A stretch of 64,000 nucleotides of DNA from Micromonospora radicis (GTDB lineage: Bacteria > Actinomycetota > Actinomycetes > Mycobacteriales > Micromonosporaceae): NCBI RefSeq assembly GCF_003583405.1, contig NZ_QXEC01000023.1, forward strand, positions 1 to 64,000, written 5' to 3'. The notes under the pieces are model-generated. The model was not told the DNA's origin, did no database searches, and saw nothing but the letters and a program-made list of their open reading frames with translations. Positions 50,675 to 60,684 of this stretch are shown here, one piece after another. Each line of letters starts with the position of its first letter. The stretch's first letter is position 1. Both the position numbers and the translations under genes were made by a program.

Positions 50675-52756
50675 GTGGCCCGAAGCGTGTACCTGACCAG
50701 CATCGGCTCGGGCGGCGGCAAGTCGACCATCGCCCTCGGCCTGGCCGAACTGCTGTCCCGCCAGGTCGGCCGGATCGGCGTGTTCCGGCCACTGGTCGCG
50801 CCGGGTGGCCCGGACCCGATCCTCGCCCTGCTCAGCGAGCGGTACCGGGTCGGGCTGCCGGCCGCCGAGCTGTGCGGCACCACGTACGCGGAGGCGACCG
50901 CGCTGGTCGCCGACGGGCGGCGGGAGGAGTTGATCACCCGGATCGTCGAGCGTTACCGGGACGTGGAGCGACAGTTCCCGGCGATGGTCGTGGTGGGTAG
51001 CGACTTCGCCGGCGCCGGTGCCGGTGACGGCCCCCGCGAGCTGGCCTTCAACGCCCGGCTGGCGACCGAGTTCGGCAGCGTGGTGGTACCGGTGGTGGAC
51101 GGGTTCGGTCAGCAGCCGGCGGCGATCACGGCGGCCAGCCGAGGGGCGTACCACGATGTCGTGGACCTCGGCGCGACCGTACTCGCGGTACTGGCCAACC
51201 GGGTGCCGGGCGAGATGACGTTGCCCCGGCTGCCGGTGCCCGCGTACGCCATTCCGGAGGTGCCGAGCGTCTCGGCGCCGACGGTGGCCGAGGTGGCCGC
51301 GGCGCTCGGCGCCACCCTGCTGGCCGGCGACGACACCGCACTCGGCCGCGACGTGCTCGACTACGTGGTCGGCGCGGCCCACGTGCCGACCCTGCTGGAA
51401 CACCTCACCGAGGGCGCCCTGGTGATCATGCCGGGTGACCGGGACGACCTGCTGGTGGCGGCGAGCGCGGCACACGTGGCCGGGCAGGTCTCGCTGGCCG
51501 GGCTGGTACTCACCCTCGGCGAACCACCCGACCCCCGGGCCATGCGGCTGGTGGAGGCGCTGAACGCCCGGCTCGCGGTCCTGTCGGTACCCACCGACAG
51601 CTACCACACGGTGGCCGCGTCGAGCCGGATCGAGGGCCGGCCCAGCACGCTGAACCCGCGCAAGGTGGAGGCCGCGCTCGGCGCGTTCGAGGCGCACGTC
51701 GACACCGTCGAGCTGGCCAGCCGGCTGCGGGTGAGCCGCTCCGCCCGGGTCACCCCGCTGATGTTCGAGTACGACCTGATCGACCGGGCCCGGGCCCGGC
51801 GGCGACACCTGGTGCTGCCGGAGGGGACCGAGGAGCGGATCCTGCGGGCCACCGAGATCCTGCTGCGTCGGGGGGTGGCCGACCTGACCCTGCTCGGCAA
51901 ACCCGACGAGGTCGCCCGCCGGGCCCGCGAGGTGGGCGTCGACATCGGTACCGCCCGGGTGGTGGACCCGACCAGCAGCCAGTGGCGCGACGAGTTCGCC
52001 GAGGCGTACGCGGGGCTGCGCGCCCACCGCGGCGTCACCGTCGAACTGGCGCACGACATCGTCGCCCAGCCGAACTACTTCGGCACCATGATGGTGTGGG
52101 CCGGCTACGCCGACGGCATGGTCTCCGGCGCCACGCACACCACCGCGGCGACCATCCGGCCCGCGTTCGAGATCGTGAAGACCATGCCGGCGGTCTCCGT
52201 CGCCTCCAGCGTCTTCTTCATGCTGCTCGCCGACCGGGTACTGGTCTACGGCGACTGCGCGGTCAACCGCGACCCCGACGCCGCTCAGCTCGCCGACATC
52301 GCCATCTCCTCGGCCGACACGGCGGCAAGGTTCGGCATCGAACCGCGGGTGGCGATGCTGTCGTACTCGACCGGCAGCTCCGGCGCGGGTGCCGACGTGG
52401 AGAAGGTCGCCGCGGCCACCGCGCTGGTCCGCCAGCGCCGGCCCGAACTGGCCGTGGAGGGGCCGATCCAGTACGACGCGGCGATCGACCCGGCGGTGGC
52501 GGCGACGAAACTGCCCGACAGCGCGGTCGCCGGGCGGGCCACGGTCTTCATCTTCCCGGACCTGAACACCGGCAACAACACGTACAAGGCGGTGCAGCGC
52601 TCGGCCGGGGCGGTGGCCGTCGGCCCGGTGATGCAGGGCCTGCGCCGTCCGGTCAACGATCTCTCCCGGGGGGCCACCGTGCCGGACATCGTCAACACCG
52701 TGGCGATCACCGCCATCCAGGCCGCCGCGCTGGCCGACGGCGAGGCGACCTCGTGA
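50675..52756 (+). CDS. pta: Phosphate acetyltransferase, long form
   Basis: A 693-aa enzyme starting at GTG 50675. The N-terminal half has a P-loop-like SIGSGGGKSTIALGLAELL and a DRTGG-type region; the C-terminal half (about 370-690) is the Pta catalytic domain with YSTGSSGAGADVEKV and PDLNTGNNTYKAVQRS. It converts acetyl-CoA and phosphate to acetyl phosphate. Stop overlaps the ackA start (GTGA), so the two enzymes of the acetate pathway are made together. Length fits the 700-aa long-form family. Confidence 0.96.
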   Translation: MARSVYLTSIGSGGGKSTIALGLAELLSRQVGRIGVFRPLVAPGGPDPILALLSERYRVGLPAAELCGTTYAEATALVADGRREELITRIVERYRDVERQFPAMVVVGSDFAGAGAGDGPRELAFNARLATEFGSVVVPVVDGFGQQPAAITAASRGAYHDVVDLGATVLAVLANRVPGEMTLPRLPVPAYAIPEVPSVSAPTVAEVAAALGATLLAGDDTALGRDVLDYVVGAAHVPTLLEHLTEGALVIMPGDRDDLLVAASAAHVAGQVSLAGLVLTLGEPPDPRAMRLVEALNARLAVLSVPTDSYHTVAASSRIEGRPSTLNPRKVEAALGAFEAHVDTVELASRLRVSRSARVTPLMFEYDLIDRARARRRHLVLPEGTEERILRATEILLRRGVADLTLLGKPDEVARRAREVGVDIGTARVVDPTSSQWRDEFAEAYAGLRAHRGVTVELAHDIVAQPNYFGTMMVWAGYADGMVSGATHTTAATIRPAFEIVKTMPAVSVASSVFFMLLADRVLVYGDCAVNRDPDAAQLADIAISSADTAARFGIEPRVAMLSYSTGSSGAGADVEKVAAATALVRQRRPELAVEGPIQYDAAIDPAVAATKLPDSAVAGRATVFIFPDLNTGNNTYKAVQRSAGAVAVGPVMQGLRRPVNDLSRGATVPDIVNTVAITAIQAAALADGEATS

Positions 52757-53916
52757 GCGGGGCCGGCAGCGATGTCCAGAGCGGCGGTACGGGCGGCGGC
52801 GCGGGCAAGGTGCTGGTGCTCAACTGCGGGTCGTCGTCGGTGAAGTACCGGCTGTACGACGGCGAGCAGGTCGTCGCCAAGGGCGCCGTCGAACGGGTCG
52901 GCGAGCCGGGCGGTGGCCCCGCCGACCATGCCGGCGCGGTCCGGCAGATCCTGGCCGGGCTGGACCTGACCGGGCTCACCGTCGTCGGGCACCGGGTGGT
53001 GCACGGTGGCCGGCGGTTCACCGCACCGACTCTGGTGGACGACGCGGTGCAGGCCGCCATCGCCGACCTGGTGCCGCTGGCCCCGCTGCACAACCCGGCC
53101 AACCTCGCCGGCATCGAGATGGCCCGCGACGCGCTGCCGGCGGTGCCGCAGGTCGCTGTCTTCGACACGGCGTTCCACCACACGCTGCCCGACTCGGCCG
53201 CCACGTACGCGATCGACGGGGATGTCGCGCAGCGGTACGGCATCCGCCGGTACGGCTTCCACGGCACCTCGCACTCGTACGTCTCCCGCCGTACCGCCGA
53301 ACTACTCGGCCGCCCGTACGCCGAGGTCAACACGATCAGCCTGCACCTGGGCAACGGGGCCAGCGCGTGCGCGGTCGCCGGAGGCCGCAGCGTCGCCACC
53401 TCGATGGGCATGTCGCCGCTGGAGGGTCTGGTGATGGGCACCCGCAGCGGCGACCTCGACCCCACCATCGTGTTCCACCTGCGCCGCGAGGGCGGGATGG
53501 GGGTCGACGAGATCGACGACCTGCTCAACCATCGCAGTGGCCTGCTCGGGCTGGCCGGCGTCAACGACATGCGCGAGGTACTCGCCCGCCGGGCGACCGG
53601 GGACGCGGCAGCGGCGCTGGCGTTCGACGTCTACTGCCGCCGGATCACCGAGTACGTCGGTGCGTACTACGCGCTACTCGGCCGGGTGGACGCGATCACC
53701 TTCACCGCCGGCGTCGGCGAGCACGCGGCACCGGTCCGCGCCGCCGCCCTGGCCGGGCTCGACCGGTTGGGTATCACCGTCGACCCGGACCGCAACGCCG
53801 GCAGCGGCGACCGGCTCATCTCACCGGACAGCGCACCCGTGGCGGTCTGCGTGGTCGGCACCGACGAGGAGCGGGAGATCGCACGGGCGGCCCGGGCAGT
53901 GGTCGACGCCACCTGA
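52753..53916 (+). CDS. ackA: Acetate kinase
   Basis: A 387-aa ASKHA-fold kinase. NCGSSSVKYRL, HRVVHGG, GFHGTSHSYV, HLGNGAS and FTAGVGEHA are all present. Start GTG 52753 overlaps the pta stop. The first 18 residues form a Gly-rich extension not usual for the family. Converts acetyl phosphate to acetate with ATP gain, or the reverse. It converges on the small 55-aa membrane-protein gene. Confidence 0.96.
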   Translation: MSGAGSDVQSGGTGGGAGKVLVLNCGSSSVKYRLYDGEQVVAKGAVERVGEPGGGPADHAGAVRQILAGLDLTGLTVVGHRVVHGGRRFTAPTLVDDAVQAAIADLVPLAPLHNPANLAGIEMARDALPAVPQVAVFDTAFHHTLPDSAATYAIDGDVAQRYGIRRYGFHGTSHSYVSRRTAELLGRPYAEVNTISLHLGNGASACAVAGGRSVATSMGMSPLEGLVMGTRSGDLDPTIVFHLRREGGMGVDEIDDLLNHRSGLLGLAGVNDMREVLARRATGDAAAALAFDVYCRRITEYVGAYYALLGRVDAITFTAGVGEHAAPVRAAALAGLDRLGITVDPDRNAGSGDRLISPDSAPVAVCVVGTDEEREIARAARAVVDAT

Positions 53917-53943
53917 CCGGTGCCGCCCTCTCGGACGCCCGGA

Positions 53944-53974
53944 CCGCCTGGCGCACGGCCCGCCTGGCGCACGG
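53944..53974. repeat. Tandem 16-bp repeat downstream of ackA
   Basis: CCGCCTGGCGCACGG appears at 53944-53958 and again at 53960-53974 in the gap between convergent genes. Confidence 0.6.
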
Positions 53975-54029
53975 ACCGACGTGACCGGCCCCGGCCCGGC
54001 TGCTTGCCCGGCTGGCGCCCAGCCGCGGG

Positions 54030-54197
54030 TCAGCCGAGGGCGAGCCAGCCACCCAGGGCGACCAGGATCACCACGACCGCGGCCACGCCGATCATCAGGC
54101 CGGTCCGGGAGGTCCGCTCGTCGGTGCTGTCGGCGGTGTCGGCGAAGGCGCGGAACGCCTGGGTGTTGCCGCTCGGGTCGGTGTAGTTCTCAGCCAT
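54030..54197 (-). CDS. Small tail-anchored membrane protein
   Basis: A 55-aa protein starting at ATG 54197, inside a longer frame without start support. A polar N terminus (MAENYTDPSGNTQAFRAFAD) is followed by one C-terminal helix (about 34-54). No family recognised. It has the normal codon bias of the region and a sensible start, so it is probably real. Confidence 0.6.
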   Translation of the reverse strand: MAENYTDPSGNTQAFRAFADTADSTDERTSRTGLMIGVAAVVVILVALGGWLALG

Positions 54198-54316
54198 CCC
54201 GGCACCATAGCGAAGCCTCGCGGGCACGGAGGGCCCGCGACGGTCGGCCGAACGGGTGGCGTACAGCACCGAGCAACCGGACCCGGGCTGCGGTCCGAGG
54301 GCTCTACCTTGATGTC

Positions 54317-55213
54317 GTGGGGATCAGGCGGCGGCTGGCCGCGTCGATGGTGGTCGCGCTGATGGCCGGGTCAGCCGGCTGTGCCACGACCGATGCCGAG
54401 GCCGAAACGCCGGCAGCACCCAGGTCGGCGCCGCAGGTGCAGTACCCGGTCGGGGTCCGCACGTTCGTCGTCGACCCCGGTTCGACACGACCGCTGCCGG
54501 TCACCGTCTGGTATCCGACGCAGGGCTCCCAGGTGGCCGACGGGCGGTTCCCGGTGGTGCTCTACAGCCACGGCCTGGCCAGCCTGCCCGAACTGCACAC
54601 CGGCCTGACCGCCCGGTGGGCCGCCGCCGGCTTCGTGGTGGCCGCGCCGGCGTACCCGCACACCCGGCGCGACGCCGCCCGGTTCTCCCGGGCCGACGTA
54701 CGCCACCAGCCGGCCGACGGTTGGCGGGTCATCCGGCACCTGGTCCGGCTCGACCGGCGGACCGGTGATCCACTCGCGGGCCATCTCGACGTTCAACGGG
54801 TCGCCGCAGCCGGGCACTCGGCGGGTGGCTTCACCACCTCCGGCATGTTCACCAGCGGGCGACCCGCCTGGCTACGGGCCGGCATCGTGATCGCCGGCGG
54901 TGGCATGGCGGGCAGCTTCGCCGAGCCGCCCGCACCCATCCTGTTCGTGCACGGTACGGCCGACTCGGTGGTGCCGCTGAGCGTCGGGCGGGCCGCCTAC
55001 CGCCGCAGCATCGGACCGGCCAGTTTCCTGAGCCTGCTCGGCCAGGGCCACGGCGAGTACCTGATCCCCGGCCGGCCCGGCTTCGCCCAGGTGCTCGGTA
55101 CCACCACCGACTTCCTCCGCTGGACCCTCTACGGCGACCAGCAGGCCGCCCGCCGCCTGCCCACCCGCGCATCCCTCCCCGGCACCACCACCTTCGAAAC
55201 CCGCCACCCCTAA
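54317..55213 (+). CDS. Alpha/beta-hydrolase lipoprotein, copy 1
   Basis: A 298-aa protein starting at GTG 54317. A short signal peptide ends in a weak lipobox (AGSAGC). The hydrolase core has YSHGLAS (oxyanion), AAGHSAGG (Ser nucleophile) and GHGEY (His), as in dienelactone-hydrolase/chlorophyllase-like families. The substrate is unknown. Closely related to the gene at 55447, sharing FPVVxxSHGL, RWAAAGFVVAAP and FLRWTLYGD, so the two are a tandem duplication. Confidence 0.85.
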   Translation: MGIRRRLAASMVVALMAGSAGCATTDAEAETPAAPRSAPQVQYPVGVRTFVVDPGSTRPLPVTVWYPTQGSQVADGRFPVVLYSHGLASLPELHTGLTARWAAAGFVVAAPAYPHTRRDAARFSRADVRHQPADGWRVIRHLVRLDRRTGDPLAGHLDVQRVAAAGHSAGGFTTSGMFTSGRPAWLRAGIVIAGGGMAGSFAEPPAPILFVHGTADSVVPLSVGRAAYRRSIGPASFLSLLGQGHGEYLIPGRPGFAQVLGTTTDFLRWTLYGDQQAARRLPTRASLPGTTTFETRHP

Positions 55214-55311
55214 CCCCCACCCCACGCACCCCGCCTCGCCCCGCCCCGCCCCCCTCGCCTCGCCGATCTTGCACTTTCTGCCTCGGCTCTCCGCCCAAGC
55301 GAGCCCCTGTC

Positions 55312-55389
55312 CCCGCGATCTTGCACTTACGGTCGCCGAGTTGGCAGGTTCTGCGGCTTTTATCCCGACCATAAGTGCAAGATCGCGGG
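55312..55389. repeat. GATCTTGCAC palindromic intergenic element, copy 2
   Basis: Long arms (55312-55335 and 55366-55389) pair at 23 of 24 positions around a 30-nt loop. An extra unpaired half-copy, GATCTTGCACTTTCTG, lies at 55265-55280. It matches the element at 6707-6774 in arms, loop length and an internal CTTTTAT. Sits between the two hydrolase genes. Confidence 0.75.
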
Positions 55390-55446
55390 CGTGGGTGGGG
55401 TAGGGCGGGAGGGCACGTGGGGAGGGTGGGGTGGACGGGAGGGAGA

Positions 55447-56442
55447 ATGGGGTTCATGTGTCGTCGTGCTGCTTCTCTGCTGCTCGCCGCCGCGCTGGTT
55501 GCCGGCGCGTCGGTGGGGTGTTCGAACGGGAACGAGTCCGCCGCGCCGCAGGCGACGGCTACCGCCACACCGGAGGCCACACCGGCGCCGTCGGCCAGCG
55601 CGTCGGCGCCGACGATTCCCGCCGGCAAGGCGCCGGAGCAGTCCTTCGCGGTCGGCGTACGGCAGCTGAAGCTGAACCGCGACGGCGACCGGCCGCTGCC
55701 GGTGCGGGTGTGGTACCCGGCGGTCGGACGGTCCGGCGGCAAGCCGGCGACCGGCGTCGACGCCGCGGACGGGCGGTTCCCGGTGGTGATGTTCAGTCAC
55801 GGCCTGGGTGGCCGCCCCGCTGACTACGAGACGCTGCTGACCCGCTGGGCCGCGGCCGGCTTCGTGGTGGCCGCGCCGACCTTCCCGCACACCTCCGGTA
55901 CGGACCAGCCCAACGTGCTCGACGTGCTCAACCAGCCCGCCGACGTGTCGTACGTGTTGACCGAGGTGCTCGCCCTCGACGGCCGCGACGGGGACCCGCT
56001 CCGGGGCCACCTGGCGACCGACCGGGTGGCCGCGACCGGGCACTCGGCCGGTGGGGTGACCACCATCGGGCTGTTCACCACCCGCCGGGACGAGCGGCTG
56101 GCCGCGGGGATCGTCTTCGCCGGCACCGCGCTCGGCGTGGGCACCGCGTTCGCGGGGGCCGCGGCTCCGCAGTTGTTCGTGCACGGCGAGGCCGACGAGG
56201 TGGTGCAGTACGCCGCCGGCAAGGCCGTCTACGACGCGGTGCCCTGGCCGAAGGCGATGCTGAGCCTGCCCGACGGCGACCACGGGCGGGCCCTGCTGGG
56301 CAACGGCACGTCGCTGCGGGTCGTCGCGGACACCACGATCGAGTTCCTGCGCTGGACGCTGTACGGCGACTCCACGGCCAAGGACCGGATCGCCACCGCC
56401 GCGGCCCGCGACGACGTCGCCACCCTCGACAACAACCTGTGA
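55447..56442 (+). CDS. Alpha/beta-hydrolase lipoprotein, copy 2
   Basis: A 331-aa protein starting at ATG 55447 (55456 also possible). The signal peptide ends at SVGC (lipidated Cys about 25), followed by a Thr/Ala/Pro linker (30-65). Core motifs are FSHGLGG, TGHSAGG (Ser) and GDHGRA (His). Paralogue of the upstream hydrolase. Probably acts outside the membrane on an ester. Converges on the Zn-type dehydrogenase gene. Confidence 0.86.
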   Translation: MGFMCRRAASLLLAAALVAGASVGCSNGNESAAPQATATATPEATPAPSASASAPTIPAGKAPEQSFAVGVRQLKLNRDGDRPLPVRVWYPAVGRSGGKPATGVDAADGRFPVVMFSHGLGGRPADYETLLTRWAAAGFVVAAPTFPHTSGTDQPNVLDVLNQPADVSYVLTEVLALDGRDGDPLRGHLATDRVAATGHSAGGVTTIGLFTTRRDERLAAGIVFAGTALGVGTAFAGAAAPQLFVHGEADEVVQYAAGKAVYDAVPWPKAMLSLPDGDHGRALLGNGTSLRVVADTTIEFLRWTLYGDSTAKDRIATAAARDDVATLDNNL

Positions 56443-56444
56443 CG

Positions 56445-56481
56445 GCGGGCCCGGCGACGCCGCAGGCGGCGGCGGGCCCGC
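56445..56481. terminator. GCGGGCCCG hairpin between convergent genes
   Basis: 9-bp arms at 56445-56453 and 56473-56481 directly after the hydrolase stop and before the reverse-strand dehydrogenase stop. Confidence 0.45.
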
Positions 56482-56521
56482 TCCGGCAACGGCTCAAGAG
56501 CGGGGGCTGTTCGGCAGCGCC

Positions 56522-57475
56522 TCAGCTGGTGTGGTCGACGACGACCTTGCCGAAGACCTCGCCGGAGTGCAGCCGGGCGAAGGCGTCCGCGACCCGGCTG
56601 AACGGCACCACGGTGTCCACCACCGGACGCACCTTCCCCACAGCGCAGAAGGCGAGCAGGTCGGCCAGGTCGGCCGGGGTGCCCATCGAGGTGCCGAGGA
56701 TCTCCAGCTGCATGGCGAAGACCCGGCGCAGGTTGACCTTCGGCTCGTGCCCGGCGGTGGCACCGGCCACCACGATCCGGGCGCCGAAGGCGGCGGACTT
56801 CAGCGAGTGGTCGAAGGTGGCCGCACCGACGGTCTCGATCACCACGTCGACCCGTTCGGGCAGCCGGGAACCGGGCTCGACGGCGGTCGCGCCGAGTTCG
56901 GCGATGCGCGCCCGCTTGGCGGCGTCGCGGCTGGTCGCGTACACCCGTTTGCCCATGGCGACGGCGAGCCCGACGGCCGCGGTGGCCACGCCGCCGCCGG
57001 CACCCTGGACCAGCACCGCCTCGGCCTCGTCGATCCGGCCCTTGGTGGTGAGCATCCGCCACGCGGTCAGCCAGGCCGTCGGCAGGCACGCCGCGTCGGT
57101 GGCCGCCAGGCCCGCCGGCAGCGCCACCAGGTTCGACCGGGGTACGGCCACCCGCTCGGCCAGGGTGCCCGGGAAGTGCTCGGAGAGGATGGACATGCCG
57201 CGAGGGTCGCCGGGGGTGGGCACCACCGGGTAGACCACCACCTCGTTGCCGTCCGGGTCCACGCCGACCGCGTCGCAGCCCAGGATCATCGGCAGCTGCT
57301 CGGCGCGCAGCCCGACGCCGCGCAGGGACCACAGGTCGTGGTGGTTGAGGGAGGTGGCCGTGACACTCAGCGTCACCCAGTCGTCGCCGGGCAGGCCCGG
57401 TTCGGGCTGCTCACCGACGGTGAGCGCGGCGAGCGGATCGGCGTCGTCGAAACGGGAGGCGAAGGCGGCACGCAT
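56522..57475 (-). CDS. MDR-family zinc-type dehydrogenase / quinone oxidoreductase
   Basis: A 317-aa medium-chain dehydrogenase. Start ATG 57475 (an in-frame GTG lies 9 nt upstream). N-terminal GroES-like half with LNHHDLWSLRG and GCDAVG, then a Rossmann half with VQGAGGGVATAAVGLA for NADPH. Zn-binding cysteines are few, so it is nearer quinone-reductase-type members than alcohol dehydrogenases. Substrate unknown. Confidence 0.88.
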   Translation of the reverse strand: MRAAFASRFDDADPLAALTVGEQPEPGLPGDDWVTLSVTATSLNHHDLWSLRGVGLRAEQLPMILGCDAVGVDPDGNEVVVYPVVPTPGDPRGMSILSEHFPGTLAERVAVPRSNLVALPAGLAATDAACLPTAWLTAWRMLTTKGRIDEAEAVLVQGAGGGVATAAVGLAVAMGKRVYATSRDAAKRARIAELGATAVEPGSRLPERVDVVIETVGAATFDHSLKSAAFGARIVVAGATAGHEPKVNLRRVFAMQLEILGTSMGTPADLADLLAFCAVGKVRPVVDTVVPFSRVADAFARLHSGEVFGKVVVDHTS

Positions 57476-57510
57476 GATCCGCACCGTAACAAGCGGCACG
57501 CCGGTTAAGA

Positions 57511-57550
57511 AGGGGCCCGTCCCCTACGCCGGGCGTCGAGGAGGGCCCCT
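57511..57550. terminator. AGGGGCCC hairpin between malic enzyme and dehydrogenase genes
   Basis: 8-bp arms (57511-57518 and 57543-57550) with a small ACGCC-G-GGCGT inner stem, 10 bases after the malic-enzyme stop. The GGGGCCC core is shared with the hairpins at 12, 3366 and 8311. Confidence 0.55.
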
Positions 57551-57560
57551 CCCTCACCGC

Positions 57561-58739
<1,179 letters not shown>

Positions 58740-58878
58740 GGTGACTCCAGGATCTGTCGAGCAGATGGACCAGCCGGTCGCGCACACGGTGAGGCGTCGA
58801 GCGGCGGCGCGTGGTGCGGGGGGTCACCCGGGCACTTCCGAGCATAGTGCGGTGGGTGGGTCCAGCATGTGAGCAGGG

Positions 58879-59211
58879 TCATAACCGACGGGGCGGTACC
58901 CGGCCCGGGCTGGGCCAGTAGCGGGCCACCACCCGGCCGACCACGTCGGCCACCCCGTAGGCCCGGGAGTCGTCGGTGACGAGGTCGTTGTCCCCGTGCA
59001 GCCACCACCCGCCGGCCTCCGGCCGGACCGCACGCTTGACCACCAGCAGGTCCGGGCGGGTACGGAAGACCGCGATCACCACGTCGCCGGGCCGGATCGC
59101 GCGACCACCACGACGGACCAGCACCGCGTCGCCGTGCCGCAGCGTCGGCGACATGGACGGCCCGGTCACCAGTACGGCGGACAGCGGCCACCACAGCCGG
59201 GGCGCGGACAC
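58879..59211 (-). CDS. sodX: NiSOD maturation protease SodX (S26 signal-peptidase family)
   Basis: A 110-aa protease starting at GTG 59211, where GGAGG lies 8 nt upstream; the longer frame only runs antisense through sodN. VTGPSMSPTLRHGD holds the catalytic Ser and VVKRAV the Lys. It trims the propeptide of nickel superoxide dismutase so that the N-terminal His can bind Ni. Divergent neighbour of sodN, as is usual. Short hydrophobic N terminus. Confidence 0.9.
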   Translation of the reverse strand: MSAPRLWWPLSAVLVTGPSMSPTLRHGDAVLVRRGGRAIRPGDVVIAVFRTRPDLLVVKRAVRPEAGGWWLHGDNDLVTDDSRAYGVADVVGRVVARYWPSPGRVPPRRL

Positions 59212-59295
59212 CGGTTTCACCTCCAGCGGCCTCGGGGACCGCGTCCAGGAGTAATGTCGTCTTGGATCATCGCAAACTTCCCATGGAGGATCCTG

Positions 59296-59700
59296 ATGCG
59301 ACTTCCACGCATCCTTGCGCCTCGCGTGACCGCCAGCGCGCACTGCGACCTGCCCTGCGGTGTCTACGACCCCGCCCAGGCTCGGATCGAAGCCGAGTCG
59401 GTAAAAATGATCTGCGAGAAGTACCAGGCCAACACCGACCCGGAGTTCCGCACCCGAGCCATCCTGATCAAGGAGCAGCGGGCGGATCTGGTCAAGCACC
59501 ACCTCTGGGTGCTGTGGACCGACTACTTCAAGCCGCCGCACTTCGAGAAGTACCCGCACCTGCACCAGCTGTTCAACGAGGCCACCAAGCTGGCCGGCGC
59601 GGCCGGCGCCAAGGGCGCCACCGATCCGGCCAAGGCCGACGAACTGCTGCAGAAGATCGACGAGATCTCGAAGATCTTCTGGGAGACCAAGCAGGCCTGA
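59296..59700 (+). CDS. sodN: Nickel superoxide dismutase precursor
   Basis: A 134-aa precursor starting at ATG 59296 with GGAGGA 5 nt upstream. A 15-residue leader (MRLPRILAPRVTASA) precedes mature HCDLPCGVYDP, whose His1, Cys2 and Cys6 form the Ni hook. The rest is the four-helix bundle. It detoxifies superoxide in the cytoplasm and forms hexamers in relatives. SodX for processing is divergently encoded 84 bases away. A strong hairpin follows. Confidence 0.97.
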   Translation: MRLPRILAPRVTASAHCDLPCGVYDPAQARIEAESVKMICEKYQANTDPEFRTRAILIKEQRADLVKHHLWVLWTDYFKPPHFEKYPHLHQLFNEATKLAGAAGAKGATDPAKADELLQKIDEISKIFWETKQA

Positions 59701-59710
59701 GGCCTGCCGA

Positions 59711-59751
59711 CGGCGACCGGCTCGTCCCGCTCGGGGACGGGCCGGTCGCCG
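59711..59751 (+). terminator. Hairpin with TTT tail after sodN
   Basis: 18-bp arms (59711-59728 and 59734-59751) pair with one G-T and a 5-nt loop, followed by TTT. One of the best terminator candidates in the window. Confidence 0.8.
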
Positions 59752-59821
59752 TTTCCGTCGGCCGGGCTACGACCCGTACGGACGGCTGAGCGGGTAGAGT
59801 CCCCGACCGGGGGGATGAGTG

Positions 59822-60229
59822 GTGACTCAACTGACCGGCCAGCCGACAACCGACGACGACATCGTGCAACTGACCGTGCCTGCCGACGGCGGGTACCTCG
59901 GCGTACTCCGTACCGCCACCGCCGGCCTCGCGGCGCGTCTCCAGTTCGCCCTCGACGAGATCGAGGATCTGCGCATCGCCGTCGACGAGGCCTGCGCCAT
60001 GCTGCTCGCCATCGCGCCGCGGGGGGCCGAACTCGACTGCCGGTTCGCGGTGACCGAGGATGCCCTGACCGTCGAGGTGACCGTGCCCACGGTGCCGGGC
60101 GCCCGGCTGCCCGCCGAGTCGTCGTTCGCCTGGAAGGTGCTCACCGCGTTGACCACCTCGGCGGCGGCGACCGCGGCGGACGGTCGGGCCAGCATCTCGC
60201 TGCTCACCCGCCGCGCGTCGGGCTGGTGA
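59822..60229 (+). CDS. RsbW/UsfX-like anti-sigma factor, degenerate ATP site
   Basis: A 135-aa HATPase_c-2-type protein from GTG 59822 (59819 possible; GGGGGA lies upstream). LTVPADGGYLGVLRTATAGLAARLQFALDEIEDLRIAVDEAC is the anti-sigma pattern. The N-box ExxxN is ExxxM (DEACAML), and the glycine boxes are not recognisable, so kinase activity is doubtful. It may bind a sigma factor without phosphorylating an antagonist. No sigma or antagonist gene is adjacent. Confidence 0.8.
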   Translation: MTQLTGQPTTDDDIVQLTVPADGGYLGVLRTATAGLAARLQFALDEIEDLRIAVDEACAMLLAIAPRGAELDCRFAVTEDALTVEVTVPTVPGARLPAESSFAWKVLTALTTSAAATAADGRASISLLTRRASGW

Positions 60230-60252
60230 GCCACGGGGCGCCCCGGGTCAGC

Positions 60253-60642
60253 TCACTCGAAGCCCAGGGCGCGCGTGGTCGGCGGGCTCACCAGTAGCCA
60301 GGTGACGCCGAGTCCGAGCGCGATCAGCGGCACGCCGAGCCAGCCCAGCCCTCCCTGGATCATGAACCAACCGATCGGCAGCAGCATGAGTTGGAGCACG
60401 ATGGCCGGTGCCCGGGCACCGGCCCGGCGGCGCAGCAGTGCACCTCCCAGGGCCCAGAGCGCGACGGCGGTGCCGACGGCGAAGGCGGTGACCAACAACG
60501 CCGACGTCAGGTCGGTGCTGGTGGCGGTGAAGTCGGCGACGATCAGCCAGGCCGCGACCAGCCCGACGGCGACCGCCTGGCCTCGCAGCAGCCGGACCGC
60601 CCAACGCAGCGTGACGGGGGTCGGGTCGGAGTCGATGGTCAC
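60253..60642 (-). CDS. Small membrane protein, four predicted helices
   Basis: A 129-aa protein starting at GTG 60642. Helices at about 20-38, 42-65, 78-95 and 98-115. No family recognised. Short polar ends. It diverges from the diacylglycerol-kinase-like gene by 42 bases and converges on the anti-sigma gene across 23 bases holding GGGGCGCCCC. Confidence 0.7.
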   Translation of the reverse strand: MTIDSDPTPVTLRWAVRLLRGQAVAVGLVAAWLIVADFTATSTDLTSALLVTAFAVGTAVALWALGGALLRRRAGARAPAIVLQLMLLPIGWFMIQGGLGWLGVPLIALGLGVTWLLVSPPTTRALGFE

Positions 60643-60684
60643 GCGGTCACGATACCCGTGAGCATCCGGGGTACAGTGCCGCCC

